Shown one piece after another: positions 5,679 through 7,282 of a DNA stretch of 7,282 nt. The first letter of the stretch is position 1, and each line of letters opens with the position of its first letter. The position numbers and the translations under genes are program-made. The DNA is taken from the NCBI GenBank assembly GCA_036495025.1, contig DASXNO010000087.1, positions 1 through 7,282 on the forward strand, read 5' to 3'. Below the pieces are notes generated by a model, which searched no databases, was not told the DNA's origin, and worked only from the letters and a program-made list of their open reading frames with translations. Origin of the DNA: JAOPZY01 sp036495025. GTDB taxonomy: Bacteria; Actinomycetota; CADDZG01; JAHWKV01; JAOPZY01.

Positions 5679-7127
5679 TCAAAGGACCGGCGATCCCTGA
5701 TTCCGTTCGAGCAGGACGCTCATGCCGTCGGATGCCTGCGTCATCCTCCCCAGAAACAGGCTTCCCTTAGCAATCATATGCACCCGGTTCGCGTCGCCGC
5801 TGGTCAGCCGGCCCACCGCGTGGGGAAGGTAGCACAGCGCCGAGGCGAGATGGCCCTGCGTGGGTGCGAAGCCGGGCATGCCCCGCTCGGCCATGAACTG
5901 CGGGATTGCCTCCCGGGCGATGTCCCCCCGGCGAGCGGCGAGGGCGGCGAGGGTCTTGTAGTTGCGCTCCGGGACGTTGCCCGAGCCCTGGGGCTCGGTG
6001 ATCTCGGGGTTGTGCAGCTCGGTGCCGTAGTCGTCGACGTCGAGCATGCTGAGGCCCAGTCGCTCCAGCGGCTCGACGCCGAGGGCCTCCATGATCTGCG
6101 GGTTGGACGAACCGGCCCGCACCCGGTGCCGGCCCACGCCGTCGAGGCGCACGACCGGCGAGACGCCGTCGTCGGTGGTCACCAGGGCGGCGGAGCCGCC
6201 CACGACGTCCTCCAGGACCGGCAACCCATGCTTCAGGTGGCCCTGGAACTTCATGCCCAGCTTCGGCAGTGAGCCTCCGCCGACGACGGCGACGTTGCGG
6301 AACACGCCGGAGGCGACGAGCGCCCCGGCGACCACCAGCGCCGGCACCGGGGCGGCGCAGAAGTTCTTCACGTCGGCGCCGGATGCCTGGCCGAGCCCGG
6401 CCGCCTCGGCGATGGCCTTGGCCATGTTGCCGCCGCCGCGCTGGTAGCGGTCGCCGATGGCGTCCTCCGAGCAGGAGATGACGTAGTCGATGCTGTCGGG
6501 GTCGATCCCGTAGTCCTCGACGAGGTGCAGGAGGGCGAGCGTCCCGGTGGCCTTGCAGGCGAGGTTCTCGAGCAGCACGGCAGCGGCGAGGGCGTCATCG
6601 GCGTCGTGTGCCCGCCGGAAGCCCGCGGCGAGCCGGTCGCGGGCGATGTGCAGGGGCAGCGACCCGTGCTCGGCGGCCACGGCCTCGGCGTCGCCGGTGG
6701 CGGCGCCAAGCCGGTCGAGGTCGAGTTGCTTGGCAAGGGGATGCCGGCCGAGGGCGGCAGCGGCGAGGTCGGCCACCTCGTGGTCGAGGGTGACGAGGCC
6801 GAACTGGTCGAGGCAGGCCAGCAGCCCGAGGAACTCCTCCTCGGGCATGATCTCGCCGCCGGGGGTGTACCGGCTCGCCGCCGGGCTCGCTCCAGCCCTC
6901 GCTCCCACCCAGGGGCGAGCCGGCAGCTCCCGGGGATGGATGGCGCCGATGTAGGCCTGATGGGGCAGGTAGGCGACCGCTTCGTCGAAACTGCGCAGCG
7001 ATCCGAGGAACTGGTCCAGCATCTCGGCACTCCTTGGCAGCTCCCGGCTGGGCTTCGAGCCGTGGCGGGCAAGGCCGGGAACATGCGCCAGCACCTGGGC
7101 GGCATGGCTCACGACGGGACGGCTCAC
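5679..7127 (-). CDS. grdC: GrdC, component C subunit of glycine/sarcosine/betaine reductase
   Basis: A 482-aa thiolase/FabH-like protein matching GrdC along its length (clostridial forms about 510 aa). Recognisable blocks: HQAYIGAIHP (56-65), GGEIMPEEEFLGLL (90-103), RRAHDADDAL (171-180), ENLACKATGTLALLHLVEDYGI (187-208), CSEDAIGDRYQRGGGN (219-234), KNFCAAP (254-260), the block VVGGGSLPKLGM (281-292), NPEITEPQGSGNVPERNYK (373-391), RGMPGFAPTQGH (415-426) and KGSLFLGRMT (454-463). C257 in NFCAAP sits at the thiolase-type nucleophile position, and H426 lies in the conserved PTQGH. With GrdD, the protein takes the acetyl-level intermediate from GrdA and gives acetyl phosphate. GTG at 7127 is preceded by GGAGGAGG five bases away, in the 13-base gap after the grdB-type stop, so the operon is tight. 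The next gene is grdA, not grdD. Confidence 0.93.
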   Translation of the reverse strand: MSRPVVSHAAQVLAHVPGLARHGSKPSRELPRSAEMLDQFLGSLRSFDEAVAYLPHQAYIGAIHPRELPARPWVGARAGASPAASRYTPGGEIMPEEEFLGLLACLDQFGLVTLDHEVADLAAAALGRHPLAKQLDLDRLGAATGDAEAVAAEHGSLPLHIARDRLAAGFRRAHDADDALAAAVLLENLACKATGTLALLHLVEDYGIDPDSIDYVISCSEDAIGDRYQRGGGNMAKAIAEAAGLGQASGADVKNFCAAPVPALVVAGALVASGVFRNVAVVGGGSLPKLGMKFQGHLKHGLPVLEDVVGGSAALVTTDDGVSPVVRLDGVGRHRVRAGSSNPQIMEALGVEPLERLGLSMLDVDDYGTELHNPEITEPQGSGNVPERNYKTLAALAARRGDIAREAIPQFMAERGMPGFAPTQGHLASALCYLPHAVGRLTSGDANRVHMIAKGSLFLGRMTQASDGMSVLLERNQGSPVL

Positions 7128-7140
7128 GAGCGCCTCCTCC

Positions 7141-7282
7141 TCAGGCCGGCGACACCGGCACCACGGCCGGGTCGAAGACCGTCGGCTTGTGGACCTCGGT
7201 CGAAACCGCGACGAGGGCGGTCTCCAGCAGCCGGCGGCGCCAGGCCCGCTCGGCCGCCGGGTCGAGGCTGGGGTCCCCGGCG
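7141..7282 (-). CDS. Selenoprotein B-type subunit (GrdB/GrdF/GrdH family), C-terminal fragment
   Basis: The last 46 residues of a gene that enters from the right edge: AGDPSLDPAAERAWRRRL, then LETALVAVSTEVHKPTVF, ending DPAVVPVSPA. The pattern 'GDP.L....E..RR..LE.AL.A..TEV..PTVF' is the usual C-terminus of the substrate-binding selenoprotein B family of glycine (GrdB), sarcosine (GrdF) and betaine (GrdH) reductases. The fragment lacks the selenocysteine region, so neither substrate class nor presence of Sec can be judged. Its stop is 13 bases before grdC, as expected for a Grd operon. Confidence 0.8.
   Translation of the reverse strand, partial: AGDPSLDPAAERAWRRRLLETALVAVSTEVHKPTVFDPAVVPVSPA

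Noticed and set aside
5482..5682. grdA as two separate genes or a pseudogene broken at the TGA
   Set aside because: Both halves are in one frame, the TGA sits at the family selenocysteine position after CFV, and there is no other lesion.
4135..5700. A 521-aa plus-strand frame spanning the lipoprotein gene and grdA
   Set aside because: It runs antisense to two well-supported genes and through the repeat spacer, and shows no domain.
7141..7282. A unique gene symbol (grdB, grdF or grdH) for the right-edge fragment
   Set aside because: Only the shared C-terminal pattern is visible. The parts that separate glycine, sarcosine and betaine types lie outside the window.
1..7282. CRISPR arrays, tRNA or rRNA genes, insertion sequences, phage genes
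   Set aside because: I saw no spaced repeat array, tRNA-like fold, rRNA-like sequence, transposase or integrase on either strand.

Overview
The window is GC-rich and densely coded, with GTG and TTG starts and a GlgE/GlgM pair typical of high-GC Actinomycetota. The genus cannot be told from the sequence. The notable region is at the right end: part of a glycine/sarcosine/betaine reductase (Grd) operon that includes a true selenoprotein gene, grdA. Its in-frame TGA would make ordinary annotation split or truncate it.

Layout. (1) Bases 1-1541 hold a divergent pair: the 5' end of glgE (minus strand, runs off the left edge) and a complete glgM/glgA-type GT4 glucosyltransferase (plus strand). Together they represent the maltose-1-phosphate route to alpha-glucan. 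Their shared 165-base spacer carries a perfect 14-bp inverted repeat. (2) Bases 1542-1685 are a convergent spacer with a hairpin. (3) Bases 1686-3517 (minus) hold a two-gene unit: an 84-aa single-span membrane protein, then an unusual FtsH-like AAA+ zinc protease with one transmembrane segment instead of two. A good sigma-70-type promoter (TTGACT, 17 nt, TATCGT) lies just upstream, with a direct repeat above its -35. (4) Bases 3651-5028 (minus) hold two overlapping cell-envelope genes: a lipoprotein with two FxLYD-like repeats, and a membrane-anchored protein with a PsbP/LpqN-like extracellular domain. (5) Bases 5029-5139 are a structured spacer: two tandem 32-nt hairpin repeats and a 28-bp imperfect inverted repeat that abuts the grdA stop codon. 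(6) Bases 5140-7282 (minus) hold grdA (Sec-containing), grdC, and the 3' end of a grdB-type gene, transcribed in the order B, C, A.

How they work together. In known Grd systems, component B binds the amine substrate and passes a carboxymethyl group to the selenocysteine of GrdA. Component C (GrdC plus GrdD) then releases acetyl phosphate. The B-C-A order here, with no grdD between grdC and grdA, differs from the well-studied clostridial operons. The remaining genes (grdD, grdE, thioredoxin system, selenocysteine machinery) must lie outside the window or be absent.
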